Positions 1 through 8,497 of a stretch of DNA of 41,446 nt are shown here, piece after piece. How positions within the stretch are numbered: the stretch's first letter is position 1; every line of letters starts with the position of its first letter. This DNA is from Verrucomicrobiales bacterium (lineage in GTDB: Bacteria; Verrucomicrobiota; Verrucomicrobiia; Limisphaerales; JAYPXF01). Under the pieces are notes generated by a model. It searched no databases, was not told where the DNA came from, and saw nothing but the letters and a program-made list of their open reading frames with translations. The translations under genes and the position numbers were made by a program. Location: the NCBI GenBank assembly GCA_002715965.1, contig PBAL01000002.1:1-41446 (forward strand). The letters are read 5' to 3'.

Positions 1-1
1 G

Positions 2-1171
2 AAGAGCGATGATCCGGTTGCACGTGAATCGAGCAGGCTTTGGTGCGCTGCGGTGACGGGAGCACAGACCACCTTGGATCCGAAGCAGATGAAGGAGTGG
101 ACGCCGAACAGCAGGTACGGTGGGCATGCATTCGGGTTCGGAAACTTCACGAAGTTTCTGGAAGGCAGGGAGGAGGTTCTCGATTGGATCGATGAGTATT
201 CGCCTTATCACAATGTGACCAGGGACGACCCGCCAATCTACATGATTTACGGTCGCAAACCGAACCTGGGCAAAGAAGAACGCGATCCGACGCACACCGC
301 GAATTTCGGCGCAAAACTTCAAGAGCATTGTCGGGTTAATGGAGTTCGCTGTCAGCTTGTCTACCCGGGGGCGAGGAATGTCCGATACAAGACTTCGACC
401 GATTTTCTGATGGCCGCGCTCAAATGGGAGGGGAAGAAGGCAGCGAGTAACCCCGTGTTCAAATCTCTGTTCAATGGCAAGGATCTGTCCGGTTGGGACG
501 GCGATCCGAAGCTTTGGGCGGTGAAGGATGGAGTGATCGTTGGTACATGCGCCGGGCCAGATGCCATGGAGCACAATTCTTTCCTGATTTGGCGCGGTGG
601 CAAAGTGAGGGATTTCGAGCTCAGCGCGACAATTCGCGTAGTTGGCGACAATAATTCGGGCATCCAATACCGCAGCCGCGAAAGACCAGACATCGGCAAG
701 TGGGTCATCTCCGGTTACCAGCACGATGTGCATCCCGCGATCGAACACACCGGTATGACATACGAAGAGAGCGGCCGTGGTTTGTTCGGGCTGAATGGCA
801 AGAAAGTTCTGCTCGATGCTGATGGCCAACGCTGGCTATTGTCCCAGCACGAACCAGTGAAGGCCGATACCTCGGAGTGGAACGAGTTCACCGTAATCGC
901 CCGCGGCAATCATCTGATCCACAAAGTCAACGGCGAGATCACCTCCGAACTCATCGACCATCACGAAGGTCGGGCATCGGAGGGTCTTGTCGCGATTCAA
1001 CTCCATCGGGGCAATGCCAATCGGGTCGAACTGAGAGACATTCGCCTCAAGGTACTACCCAAGGCGAACTTGATTTCGTTCAAAATTCCCCAGAGCGCGA
1101 AGATGATCGATCGGCCGCGCACAACCCGGCCGCAGGGTCTCGGGCCGGCGAGCAAAAGAAAGCAGAAGTGA
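2..1171 (+). CDS. Carbohydrate esterase-type alpha/beta hydrolase fused to DUF1080 domain (5' partial)
   Basis: The reading frame is open back to the window edge, so only the C-terminal part of the gene is present. The first ~135 residues resemble the end of a BD-FAE/acetyl-esterase-like alpha/beta hydrolase: an SDDPVA-type segment, a GGHAFG segment, and a final helix before a linker. From about base 455 a DUF1080 (3-keto-disaccharide hydrolase, concanavalin-like) domain begins with the typical FKSLFNGKDLSGW start, followed by NNSGIQYRSRE and GYQHDVH. Such fusions are common exported polysaccharide-processing proteins in Verrucomicrobiota and Planctomycetota. The likely role is removal of ester groups or binding and cleavage of modified sugars outside the cytoplasm. 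The tail after about base 1070 is basic and low in complexity. The substrate cannot be read from the sequence, and the signal peptide and catalytic serine lie outside the window. Confidence 0.85.
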   Translation, partial: KSDDPVARESSRLWCAAVTGAQTTLDPKQMKEWTPNSRYGGHAFGFGNFTKFLEGREEVLDWIDEYSPYHNVTRDDPPIYMIYGRKPNLGKEERDPTHTANFGAKLQEHCRVNGVRCQLVYPGARNVRYKTSTDFLMAALKWEGKKAASNPVFKSLFNGKDLSGWDGDPKLWAVKDGVIVGTCAGPDAMEHNSFLIWRGGKVRDFELSATIRVVGDNNSGIQYRSRERPDIGKWVISGYQHDVHPAIEHTGMTYEESGRGLFGLNGKKVLLDADGQRWLLSQHEPVKADTSEWNEFTVIARGNHLIHKVNGEITSELIDHHEGRASEGLVAIQLHRGNANRVELRDIRLKVLPKANLISFKIPQSAKMIDRPRTTRPQGLGPASKRKQK

Positions 1172-1193
1172 CTGCTGACGGGCGCGTCGCGGT

Positions 1194-1565
1194 TCAGCGA
1201 CTTGTGTGATACCCGATCACGTTTCCATCCATATCGATCTCGACGTTCCGGACCGGCATGTCGCTGAAAGTCGGATCGCCCTTGTCATCAAATCCCTCTT
1301 GCAGGAGAAGGCTCACATTCCAGCCCTTGGAATGACGCTGAACGCGTGAATCCCGAACGTTTGCTCCCGTGTCCCACTTCTGAACCTCTCCCATTGCGGC
1401 ATCCAAGGCGCGCTGCTCGGCGAGTCCGAGGTTCTGCGCGCGATTGATGTAGACAACTTCAGCCGTCTTTCCCTTCCGCCGGCAACCGGTCCCCACCAGT
1501 GAGGAGAACGCGAGCACGAGCAGGAGTGCGCTTTGCCAGAATCGATGCGTGAGGGTTGCCATCAT
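1194..1565 (-). CDS. Small lipoprotein with PepSY-like C-terminus
   Basis: This is a 123-residue protein of unknown function. The start is placed at the ATG ATG pair at 1565/1562 because a lipoprotein signal peptide follows directly: a hydrophobic run (ALLLVLAFSSLVG) ending at a cysteine (GTGC), then the basic RRKGK. The frame stays open further upstream but would overlap the divergent sulfatase gene, so a longer start is unlikely. The mature part has a helix (AEQRALDAAMGEVQKW) followed by beta-like segments ending in a VEIDMDGNVIGYH motif. This resembles PepSY or related small periplasmic folds, but the match is by eye only. Only 55 bases separate it from the divergent sulfatase, so both promoters lie in that gap. 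No strong ribosome binding site was seen. Confidence 0.65.
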   Translation of the reverse strand: MMATLTHRFWQSALLLVLAFSSLVGTGCRRKGKTAEVVYINRAQNLGLAEQRALDAAMGEVQKWDTGANVRDSRVQRHSKGWNVSLLLQEGFDDKGDPTFSDMPVRNVEIDMDGNVIGYHTSR

Positions 1566-1620
1566 GTGTTTGGAAAGGGTTGTCGTTTGAAATCGGCGCG
1601 CATAATTTCGCGTTCCGCAA

Positions 1621-3039
1621 ATGAAGTCAAATACGCTATCCCTGCTCGCTGGCACCCTGTTGCTTGTGCTTTCCCCGGTGCGAGGCGAGCACCCGAACAT
1701 TGTCATCCTCTTCGCTGACGACATGGGCTACGGCGATGTCCGCGCCTTCAATCCCGAATCGAAGATCGACACGCCTAATCTGGATCGCATGGCGGCAGAA
1801 GGCATGAAGTTTGTGGACGCCCACGCGCCCGGATCGGTCTGCTTCCCCTCACGTTATGGACTATTGACCGGACAATACCCCTTCCGTGCCAGCCTCCGTT
1901 GGAAAAGCAAACCGTGCATCAAGGAGGGGCGAATGACCGTTCCATCCATGCTCAAGAAAGCCGGTTATCAAACGGCCATGATCGGCAAATGGCACCTTGG
2001 GTTCGACGGCGGAATGCCATACCAGTATGACAAGCCCTTCAAGGGCGGCCCGGTCGATCGCGGCTTCGACTACTTCTACGGGATTCATGCCTCCACCGAT
2101 ATTCCACCTTACTTCTATATCGAGAATCGCACGGTCACCAAGGCTCCGAATCGAACGCTTCCTGCGCGAAATACTGAAGGCTGGACCAAGATCCAAGGCG
2201 AGTTCTGGCGCGAAGGGCCGATTGGCTCCGATTTCGAAATGTATGATGTGCTGCCCAATTTCACCCGACGCGCAGTGAAGTTCATCCACGATCGCGACAA
2301 AACCAAACCCTTCTTTCTCTACGTTCCCTTACCCGCCCCGCACACGCCTTGGGTGCCCATCAAGAAATGGCAGGGGAAAAGCAAGGTGCCGATGTTTGGT
2401 GACTTTGTAATGCAGGTCGATGACACCGTGGGCCAACTCATGGCAGCTCTTGAAAAGGAGAAGATTGCCGACAACACCCTCGTCCTCTTCACCAGCGACA
2501 ACGGCCCGGTCTGGTATGACGAAGACGTCAAACGTTTCGGTCATTCCTCCACAGCTCATCTCCGTGGCATGAAAGGGGACGCCTACGAAGGCGGCCATCG
2601 CATGCCCTTTCTCGTCCGCTGGCCCAAGGCAGTTTCCGCCGGCAGCACCAGCAAGACCATGATCACCTTCTGCGATTTTCTCGCCACCTTTGCCGACATC
2701 GTTGATCAGAAACTCCCGAAGAATGCCGGGGAAGACAGCCACAGTTTCTTTCTGGCGCTGAAAGGTGAGAATCAAAAACGCGAATCCATCATCAATCTTT
2801 CCTCCCGTGGTTTCCTCAGCATTCGCCAAGGCGATTGGAAGTACGTCGACAATCTCGGTTCCGGTGGCTTCACCAAACCAAACAGGATCAAGGGCGGCAA
2901 AGGGGAGCCGAAAGGGCAGTTGTTCAATCTGAAGGATGATCCGAGTGAGAAGAATGACCTCTACGCTACACAAGGCAAACGCGTGAAAGAAATGCAGGCC
3001 CTTCTGTCGAAACACAAAGAAGCCGGTCGCACCCGCTAG
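1621..3039 (+). CDS. Type I sulfatase, exported, cysteine type
   Basis: This 472-residue alkaline-phosphatase-superfamily sulfatase hydrolyses sulfate esters, in this lineage usually on polysaccharides. Residues 1-22 form a signal peptide ending near RGEHP. The metal-binding pair D33-D34 lies in ILFADDMGYGDV. The sulfatase signature CFPSR at residues 74-78 has the cysteine that is oxidised to formylglycine. Further active-site motifs are IGKWHLG and TSDNGP, and the C-terminal domain contains RQGDWKYV. Length and domain order are normal for the family. The gene is intact and divergent from the lipoprotein gene. Downstream it faces the valS strand, with a hairpin between them. Activation would need a formylglycine-generating or anSME enzyme; the FGE-like protein at 34.4-37.4 kb is a doubtful candidate. 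The exact substrate is unknown. Confidence 0.93.
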   Translation: MKSNTLSLLAGTLLLVLSPVRGEHPNIVILFADDMGYGDVRAFNPESKIDTPNLDRMAAEGMKFVDAHAPGSVCFPSRYGLLTGQYPFRASLRWKSKPCIKEGRMTVPSMLKKAGYQTAMIGKWHLGFDGGMPYQYDKPFKGGPVDRGFDYFYGIHASTDIPPYFYIENRTVTKAPNRTLPARNTEGWTKIQGEFWREGPIGSDFEMYDVLPNFTRRAVKFIHDRDKTKPFFLYVPLPAPHTPWVPIKKWQGKSKVPMFGDFVMQVDDTVGQLMAALEKEKIADNTLVLFTSDNGPVWYDEDVKRFGHSSTAHLRGMKGDAYEGGHRMPFLVRWPKAVSAGSTSKTMITFCDFLATFADIVDQKLPKNAGEDSHSFFLALKGENQKRESIINLSSRGFLSIRQGDWKYVDNLGSGGFTKPNRIKGGKGEPKGQLFNLKDDPSEKNDLYATQGKRVKEMQALLSKHKEAGRTR

Positions 3040-3109
3040 CTCACCCGGTCGAACTTTCGCGTCCCATCGAGACCTCCGCCCCAAACTCTGTTTGGGACGG
3101 GATATCCGT

Positions 3110-3139
3110 GAAGCTCCGCTTCGCACGAAGCAGAGCTTC
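3110..3139. terminator. Hairpin between convergent genes
   Basis: A 13-base arm at 3110-3122 and its near-perfect reverse complement at 3127-3139 enclose a 4-base loop (one G-U pair). A second, smaller hairpin (CCCAAAC/GTTTGGG, 3080-3096) lies just before it. Both sit between the plus-strand sulfatase and the minus-strand GNAT remnant/valS, which is where a bidirectional terminator is expected. There is no clear T-run on either side, so it is not a classical intrinsic terminator. Confidence 0.45.
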
Positions 3140-3178
3140 GCCAAGATGCTCCCCAAGTTGGTAATTGGGAACGAGGGA

Positions 3179-3511
3179 CTATCTCGATCTGGGAAGCAGC
3201 TGTTTCAAATTCGGCGACAGTGCGAGCGCCATCGAGGTGCCGTTGCTCTCCTCAACCAACTCCCCGCCAAAGTTGTCTTTGAAGTAATTGATGGCCCGCA
3301 GCTGATCGTCGGTGGTGTTGTACGAATGGCCGCCGAAATCATAGGTCTCCAATCTGTTCTCGTGCATCCAGAGCATGGACTGGTGGTGGAGGAAACGGTT
3401 GGTTCTTCCGGCAAGTCGTCGCCTTTCGTCGTTCTCCAGATTCCTGAAACAAGAAGCCGAATATTTCATCAAACCCCGGTCGTTGTCCCGGTCGATCAGA
3501 TAGGCATGCAT
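3179..3511 (-). pseudogene. C-terminal fragment of a GNAT/FemAB-like acyltransferase
   Basis: This 110-residue frame looks like the last third of a FemAB-like or GNAT peptidyl/acyl transferase. It contains a short beta strand (MHAYLID), a helix with GRTNRFLHHQSMLWMHE, then YDFGGHS and INYFKDNFGG, the strand-loop-helix normally found at the end of such enzymes. The N-terminal two thirds are absent: valS ends 12 bases upstream. The fragment is in the same frame as valS, separated by the valS TAA and four codons, so readthrough would join the two. It is most likely a truncated remnant left by a deletion. A short functional protein coupled to valS translation cannot be excluded because the frame has no internal stop. 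The start at 3511 has only a weak AGAG upstream. Confidence 0.5.
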
Positions 3512-3523
3512 CGGGGAGATCTC

Positions 3524-6259
3524 TTAGCCCAAGGCGTCGAGGTTCTTGAGGATCGATTCCTTCTTCGCTTCCCAACTGACCTTCCGGTCCTTGTGTTCCT
3601 GGAGCACTTCAGCTGGAACTTTTTCCACGAACTTGGGATTGCCGAGTTTCTTTTCGACCTTCTCGATTTCCTTCTCGACCTTGCCCAGTTCCTTTTGCAG
3701 GCGTGCTTTTTCTGCGTCGACGTCCACAAGTCCTTCGAGGGGCAGGTAGAGTTCACCGAGGAGTGAGGCGACACTGGGCGTGCCTTGGAGGTCTCTGCTG
3801 TCAGAGATGCGTTCGACTTCTTTCGCATTGAGCAGAATTCGCAGGACGTTGATCTCGTGAGGATCGATGTCGCCGGTGGGGTGGAATTTGAACGCGGCCT
3901 TCTGGTTGATATTGAATTCGCGCAGAAGGTTTCGGCCTTGGCCGATGAGGTCGTTGCGGGCGTTGACCAATTTATCAACGGTTTTGTCGAGGCCGTAGTG
4001 TTCCTTCATCTGATCGTCGAAGGGCTTTGGCCAGCGGGCGTTCATGATGGTCTTGCCGCCCTGCTCTTCCGGGAGATCGGAGTTGAAGCCCATGCCGTTC
4101 CAGAGTTCTTCCGTGATGAACGGCAGGAAGGGATGGAAGAGGCGGAGCATGTTGCTGAGCACGAAGTCCATCACCGCAAGGGTGTTGGCCTTGCGGGCTT
4201 CGTCGTTGCCATTCATCACGGCTTTTGAGGCTTCGGTGTACCAGTCGCAGTATTCGGTCCAGAAAAGGCGATAGAATGTCTTGGTCACTCCGTCGAAGCG
4301 GTAGTCGGCGAAGTATTGATCGATTTCGCCAATCGCGTCGTTGAGACGACGCAGTATCCATCGGTCGTCGGAGGTCTGCAGTTCCGGGTTGATTTCTCCT
4401 TCGCGTTCGCCGCCTTGCATTTGGCGGAATCGAAGCGCATTCCATAGCTTGTTACAAAAGGTGCGCCCGAGATCCAGTTGCGGGAATCGAGTGGGATTGA
4501 ACTCGATCTTAGTGAAGTCATATCGGTCGTCCTTCTTGTATTTCTCCATCTCACGATCCTGGAAGATCAAGTCCTGCCCGAGGGGCACTGATCGGAGAAT
4601 TCCGAATCGGATGGCGTCCACGCCGAACTTGTCCATCAGGATGAGGGGGTCGGGAGAGTTACCGAGGCTCTTTGACATTTTGCGTCCCTTGTTGTCACGA
4701 ATAATGCCGGTGTAATACACGTTCTTGAAGGGCAGGTGCCCCATGTATTCGTAACCGGCCATGATCATGCGGGCGACCCAGAAGAAGATAATGTCCGGAC
4801 CGGTCACCAGATCGGAAGTCGGGTAAAACTTCTTGAGCGTTTCGGATTCCTCCGGCCAGCCCATGGTGGCAAATGGCCAGAGCCAGGAGCTGAACCAGGT
4901 GTCGAGTACATCCGGATCTCTGGTCCAGTTCTCCTCATCAGCAGGCGCTTCCAGGTCGCAGTGAATCTCTCCACTTTCGTTGTGATACCAGACAGGGATC
5001 TGGTGCCCCCACCAGAGTTGGCGGCTGATGCACCAGTCCTGGATGTTGGTGAGCCAATGGTCGTAGGTCTTCGCCCAACGGTTCGGATAAAATTTCATCT
5101 GTCCGTCGGCCACGCACTTCTGAGATCTCTCAATGCTGGGATACTTGAGGAACCACTGAAGCGAGAGCCGCGGTTCGATCGGCACCTTGGCGCGCTCGCT
5201 GAAGCCCACATTGTTTTCGTAATCTTCTTCCTTGGTCAGGGACCCGATTTGCTCGAGGAGTTCGGCTGACTTCTTACGGGCCTCGAAGCGGTCCAGACCA
5301 GCGAGATCGTTGCCGCCGAGTTCGTTCATTGTGCCGTCGGCATTGAGAACATCGATGATTTCGAGGCCGTGCCGCTGGCCGATGTCAAAGTCCGCCTTGT
5401 CATGTGCGGGGGTTACCTTGAGTACACCCGTTCCGAATTCGATATCGATGTGTTCATCGGCCACGATCGGAATGTGCGCCTGGTTTTCCAGTGGCAGAGG
5501 GCGCTTGGCGTGTTTGCCAACGAGGTGGCCGTAACGCGGATCCTTGGGATTCACCGCGATGCCCGTGTCCCCGGGAATCATCTCAGGACGCGTGGTCGCA
5601 ATTTCCAGTTTCGTACTGGGCTCTTCGACGACCTCAACCGTGAAGTAGTAGAGTTTGCTTTTTTGAGCAGTCGGAAGCACTTCCTCATCAGACAGAGCGG
5701 TGAGTGAAACCGGACACCAATTCACCATCCGTTTGCCGCGGTAAATGAGGCCCTTCTTGTAGAGATCCACGAAAACTCTCTGGACGCAGCGGGAATAGTC
5801 ATCATCCATTGTGAAGCGCTCACGGCTCCAGTCACATGAAGCGCCGAGTTTCTTCAGTTGGTTGATGATGATGCCACCGTGCTTCTCTTTCCAATCCCAC
5901 ACGTGCTCCAGGAATTTCTCGCGTCCGATGTCATAGCGTGATTTGCCTTCTTCCTCTTTCAGCTTCTTTTCGACCTGCACCTGCGTGGCGATGCCTGCGT
6001 GGTCGGTGCCGGGCAGCCAGAGGACTTCCTTGCCATCCATGCGGGCCTTGCGGGCGAGGATGTCCTGGATGGTGTTGTTCAGGACATGCCCCATATGGAG
6101 CATACCGGTGACGTTCGGTGGGGGAATGACGATGGAATAGGCAGGTCGGCTTTCGCTGACGCGGTCGGGGTCGGCGGTGAAGCAGCCGTTGGTCTGCCAG
6201 AATTCGTACCACTTGTCCTCCACGGCGGAGGGTTCGTATGCCTTGGGTATTTCAGCCAT
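3524..6259 (-). CDS. valS: Valine--tRNA ligase
   Basis: ValRS charges tRNA(Val) with valine and edits misactivated threonine in the cytoplasm. At 911 residues it is a normal length for a class I synthetase. The HIGH-type motif HMGH is at residues 55-58, in PPNVTGMLHMGH. The KMSKS motif is near residue 525, in NKGRKMSKSLGN. The CP1 editing domain lies between them (ATTRPEMIPGDT). The anticodon-binding domain contains NKLWNALRF. The last ~65 residues form the usual C-terminal coiled-coil arm, rich in Lys and Glu. The start at 6259 has an AAGAAG stretch a few bases upstream. A GNAT-like remnant follows it, and a decayed GxxExxY gene lies between valS and cimA. This is a housekeeping gene with no visible defect. 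Confidence 0.97.
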   Translation of the reverse strand: MAEIPKAYEPSAVEDKWYEFWQTNGCFTADPDRVSESRPAYSIVIPPPNVTGMLHMGHVLNNTIQDILARKARMDGKEVLWLPGTDHAGIATQVQVEKKLKEEEGKSRYDIGREKFLEHVWDWKEKHGGIIINQLKKLGASCDWSRERFTMDDDYSRCVQRVFVDLYKKGLIYRGKRMVNWCPVSLTALSDEEVLPTAQKSKLYYFTVEVVEEPSTKLEIATTRPEMIPGDTGIAVNPKDPRYGHLVGKHAKRPLPLENQAHIPIVADEHIDIEFGTGVLKVTPAHDKADFDIGQRHGLEIIDVLNADGTMNELGGNDLAGLDRFEARKKSAELLEQIGSLTKEEDYENNVGFSERAKVPIEPRLSLQWFLKYPSIERSQKCVADGQMKFYPNRWAKTYDHWLTNIQDWCISRQLWWGHQIPVWYHNESGEIHCDLEAPADEENWTRDPDVLDTWFSSWLWPFATMGWPEESETLKKFYPTSDLVTGPDIIFFWVARMIMAGYEYMGHLPFKNVYYTGIIRDNKGRKMSKSLGNSPDPLILMDKFGVDAIRFGILRSVPLGQDLIFQDREMEKYKKDDRYDFTKIEFNPTRFPQLDLGRTFCNKLWNALRFRQMQGGEREGEINPELQTSDDRWILRRLNDAIGEIDQYFADYRFDGVTKTFYRLFWTEYCDWYTEASKAVMNGNDEARKANTLAVMDFVLSNMLRLFHPFLPFITEELWNGMGFNSDLPEEQGGKTIMNARWPKPFDDQMKEHYGLDKTVDKLVNARNDLIGQGRNLLREFNINQKAAFKFHPTGDIDPHEINVLRILLNAKEVERISDSRDLQGTPSVASLLGELYLPLEGLVDVDAEKARLQKELGKVEKEIEKVEKKLGNPKFVEKVPAEVLQEHKDRKVSWEAKKESILKNLDALG

Positions 6260-6270
6260 TTCTTCTTAGT

Positions 6271-6309
6271 TTTTTAACCACAGATGGACACAGATATTCA
6301 CAGATAAAG
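6271..6309 (+). repeat. Left arm of CACAGAT inverted repeat
   Basis: This stretch carries AACCACAGAT followed by two more CACAGAT heptamers, spaced so the motif recurs every 10 bases. It is the mirror of the arm at 6704-6746, and the two bracket the GxxExxY pseudogene. It lies only 11 bases upstream of the valS start codon, so it may overlap valS promoter or leader sequence. Confidence 0.65.
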
Positions 6310-6316
6310 CTCAGTG

Positions 6317-6722
6317 TCAGTTGATCGCGCGCTGATATTCCATGCGCGAATGGTAAAAATTCATTATTAATCCGAGCTTTAGTCCGGTGGTTTTTAGGTG
6401 GTTTAACATTTGGCCTTTCCCGCGTGGTCCAATCTTCGGAATCACTTTCGTGTTCACGATGATCTTGTCGAAAACATGCAGGCCAGGGATGAATGTGCCA
6501 ATGTCAGTTCCTTTGTATCTGACGATGTATTGACGTCGTTGATCTACTGGAATTGCGCGAAGTCCAAATTCGCGCAACCAATGAGTTTTCGTAAATCTTT
6601 TCATGCAATCCACCTCCGTGCTCATTCAAGACTTCAAAGCCGCAGTCAATGATTGAATGAGTTTCCTCTTGGTGGGGCAACGGCTGGCTTCCATGAAGAT
6701 CCACATCAGAATCTGTGCTCAT
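6317..6722 (-). pseudogene. GxxExxY family protein, frameshifted
   Basis: The two halves of a GxxExxY protein (PF13366-type, function unknown, possibly nuclease-like) lie in different frames. The 5' half, read from about 6722, contains the name-giving motif as GLHEKIY followed by ENSL. The 3' half continues with REFGLRAIP, then VFDKIIVNTKVI and a C-terminus of the usual kind (GQMLNHLKTTGLKLGLIMNF). Removing one base near 6578 joins them exactly as the family consensus requires (SL-LREFGLRAIP), so a single inserted base explains the break. The start codon sits inside the right repeat arm. The gene stands alone between valS and cimA, flanked by inverted repeats, as expected for an inserted unit. 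It may be a true pseudogene or a sequencing indel. Confidence 0.75.
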
Positions 6723-6746
6723 CTGCGTTAATCTGTGGTTTTACCT
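6704..6746 (-). repeat. Right arm of CACAGAT inverted repeat
   Basis: Read on the minus strand, this arm gives AACCACAGAT, then CGCAGAT, then CACAGAT at 10-base spacing, matching the left arm (6271-6309) in inverted orientation. It overlaps the cimA stop codon region and contains the probable start codon of the GxxExxY pseudogene. Confidence 0.65.
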
Positions 6747-8306
6747 CTTTTTTAGAAGTGCGTATTCGAGGCTGTCCACCAAGGCCTTGAGACTGGCTTC
6801 GATGATATTCTCGCTGACGCCAACGGTTCCCCATTCTTCCTTGCCGTCGGTGGATTCGATGAGGACGCGGGTTTTGGCGCCGGTTCCAGTGGTGGATTCG
6901 AGAATGCGCACTTTGTAGTCGGTGAGTTCGACTTTGCTGATCTGTTTGAAGTGTTTCTTCAATCCGTCGCGCAGGGCGCCGTCCAGGGCGTTCACCGGGC
7001 CGTCACCTTCTGCAATTGTGTGAGTGATTTGATCGCCGACGCGCACTTTCACGTTCGCCTCGCAAACCCCTTTCGTTCCATTGCCACGCATGGATACGTG
7101 ATAGGAATCCACGGTAAAGAGGAGTTCGGGATTGTGTTCGAGTATGCCGCGGATTAGCAGCACCAGTGAGGCTTCGGCAGCTTCGTACTCGTAGCCTTCG
7201 TGTTCCTGTTCCTTCACCTTGGCGAGGATTGCCTTCAATTCCGGAGTGTCGTTCGTGAGTTTGAGGCCGAGTTCCTGGGCCTTCATCACGATGTTGCTGC
7301 GGCCGGCAAGATCGCTGACGAGGATACGGCGATTGTTGCCGACCTTCGTCGGGTCGATGTGCTCGAAGCTGTGGGCGACTTTTTGCACGGCGTTTACATG
7401 CATACCGCCTTTGTGTGCAAAGGTGGACGCGCCCACCCATGGTTGGCGATGGTTGTGTCGTTGGTTGGCGATCTCGTCGACGTACTGGGAGAGTTCGGTG
7501 AGTTTCTTGAGGGCGGCCGCGGGAAACACCTTCTTGTTCATCTTGAACTGAAGCGTTGGAATCACGCTGATCAGGTTGCAATTCCCAGTGCGCTCGCCGA
7601 ATCCGTTTACCGTTCCCTGCACTTGACCGGCACCGACGTCAACTGCTGCCAGCGCATTGGCCACTCCAAGTTCGATATCGTTGTGGGTGTGGATGCCCAC
7701 CTTGCAATTCAGATTAGCAAATGCGGTCTTGGTGATTTCAGCGACTTCGCTGGCGAGGCAACCGCCATTGGTGTCGCAAAGAACGACCCAATCTGCACCG
7801 GCTTCTTCTGCGGCTTTCCAAGTGGACATCGCGTATTCGGGATCATCCTTGTACCCGTCGAAAGCGTGCTCGGCATCGTAGATGACGATCTTACCCTTGG
7901 ATTTCAGGAAGCGAACGGTGTCCGCAATCATCGCAAGGTTCTCCTTCGCGGTCGTGCGGATGACTTCCTTCACGTGCAGGAGCCAAGTCTTGCCAAAGAT
8001 GGTGACGACGGGAGTCTCTGCTTCGATAAGGAGGCGGACTTGGCTGTCTTCGGAGGCTTCGACGTTTTTGCGCCGGGTTGAACCAAAGGCCGCAATCTTG
8101 GCGTGTTTCCACTTTCGCTTCGCGGCTTGGGCGAAGAATTCGATGTCCTTGGGATTGCTCCCGGGCCAACCGCCTTCGATGTAGTGAACCCCAAAAGCGT
8201 CCAGTTTTTCGGCAATTCGAAGTTTGTCCCCGACCGAAAAGTTGATGCCTTCTCCCTGCGTTCCATCGCGCAGAGTAGTGTCATAGATCTCGACTTTGGG
8301 CTTCAT
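6741..8306 (-). CDS. cimA: (R)-citramalate synthase, CimA type
   Basis: The enzyme condenses acetyl-CoA with pyruvate to citramalate, the first step of the threonine-independent isoleucine route. This 521-residue protein starts with the HMGL-like catalytic domain: YDTTLRDGTQGEGINFSVGDK near residue 8, then EGGWPGSNPKD, with metal-binding HTHND near residue 200. The C-terminal LeuA-type allosteric domain follows from about residue 390 (SYHVSMRGNG). The GEGINF variant and the length fit CimA (TIGR00977) rather than LeuA or homocitrate synthase. The start ATG at 8306 is preceded by GGGGAT. Isoleucine feedback through the C-terminal domain is known for the family but has not been tested here. The reading frame is intact, and its stop codon abuts the right CACAGAT repeat arm. 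Confidence 0.92.
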   Translation of the reverse strand: MKPKVEIYDTTLRDGTQGEGINFSVGDKLRIAEKLDAFGVHYIEGGWPGSNPKDIEFFAQAAKRKWKHAKIAAFGSTRRKNVEASEDSQVRLLIEAETPVVTIFGKTWLLHVKEVIRTTAKENLAMIADTVRFLKSKGKIVIYDAEHAFDGYKDDPEYAMSTWKAAEEAGADWVVLCDTNGGCLASEVAEITKTAFANLNCKVGIHTHNDIELGVANALAAVDVGAGQVQGTVNGFGERTGNCNLISVIPTLQFKMNKKVFPAAALKKLTELSQYVDEIANQRHNHRQPWVGASTFAHKGGMHVNAVQKVAHSFEHIDPTKVGNNRRILVSDLAGRSNIVMKAQELGLKLTNDTPELKAILAKVKEQEHEGYEYEAAEASLVLLIRGILEHNPELLFTVDSYHVSMRGNGTKGVCEANVKVRVGDQITHTIAEGDGPVNALDGALRDGLKKHFKQISKVELTDYKVRILESTTGTGAKTRVLIESTDGKEEWGTVGVSENIIEASLKALVDSLEYALLKKR

Positions 8307-8402
8307 CTGTCATCCCCGCCATTTGCGGGAAGGGAGGTTCTACGGCAATGCAAGTCGTGGTTCAATGCGCAAAACCGCCACAAACCGCAAAAAACGCCAT
8401 GA

Positions 8403-8436
8403 AATGAAAAAGCCGCCACTGCGTCCAGTGACGGCT
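8403..8436 (-). terminator. Rho-independent terminator
   Basis: Arms at 8411-8421 and 8426-8436 pair over 11 positions (one G-U) around a 4-base loop. On the minus strand the stem is followed by TTTTTC. It ends transcription of the small minus-strand gene at 8498-8701, about 60 bases downstream of its stop, and separates it from cimA. Confidence 0.75.
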
Positions 8437-8497
8437 GCCCCACCTCCTTGGAGTACGCGCTCCCTTGTGTTGCACCGAGTGGTATTGGGGAAATCTG

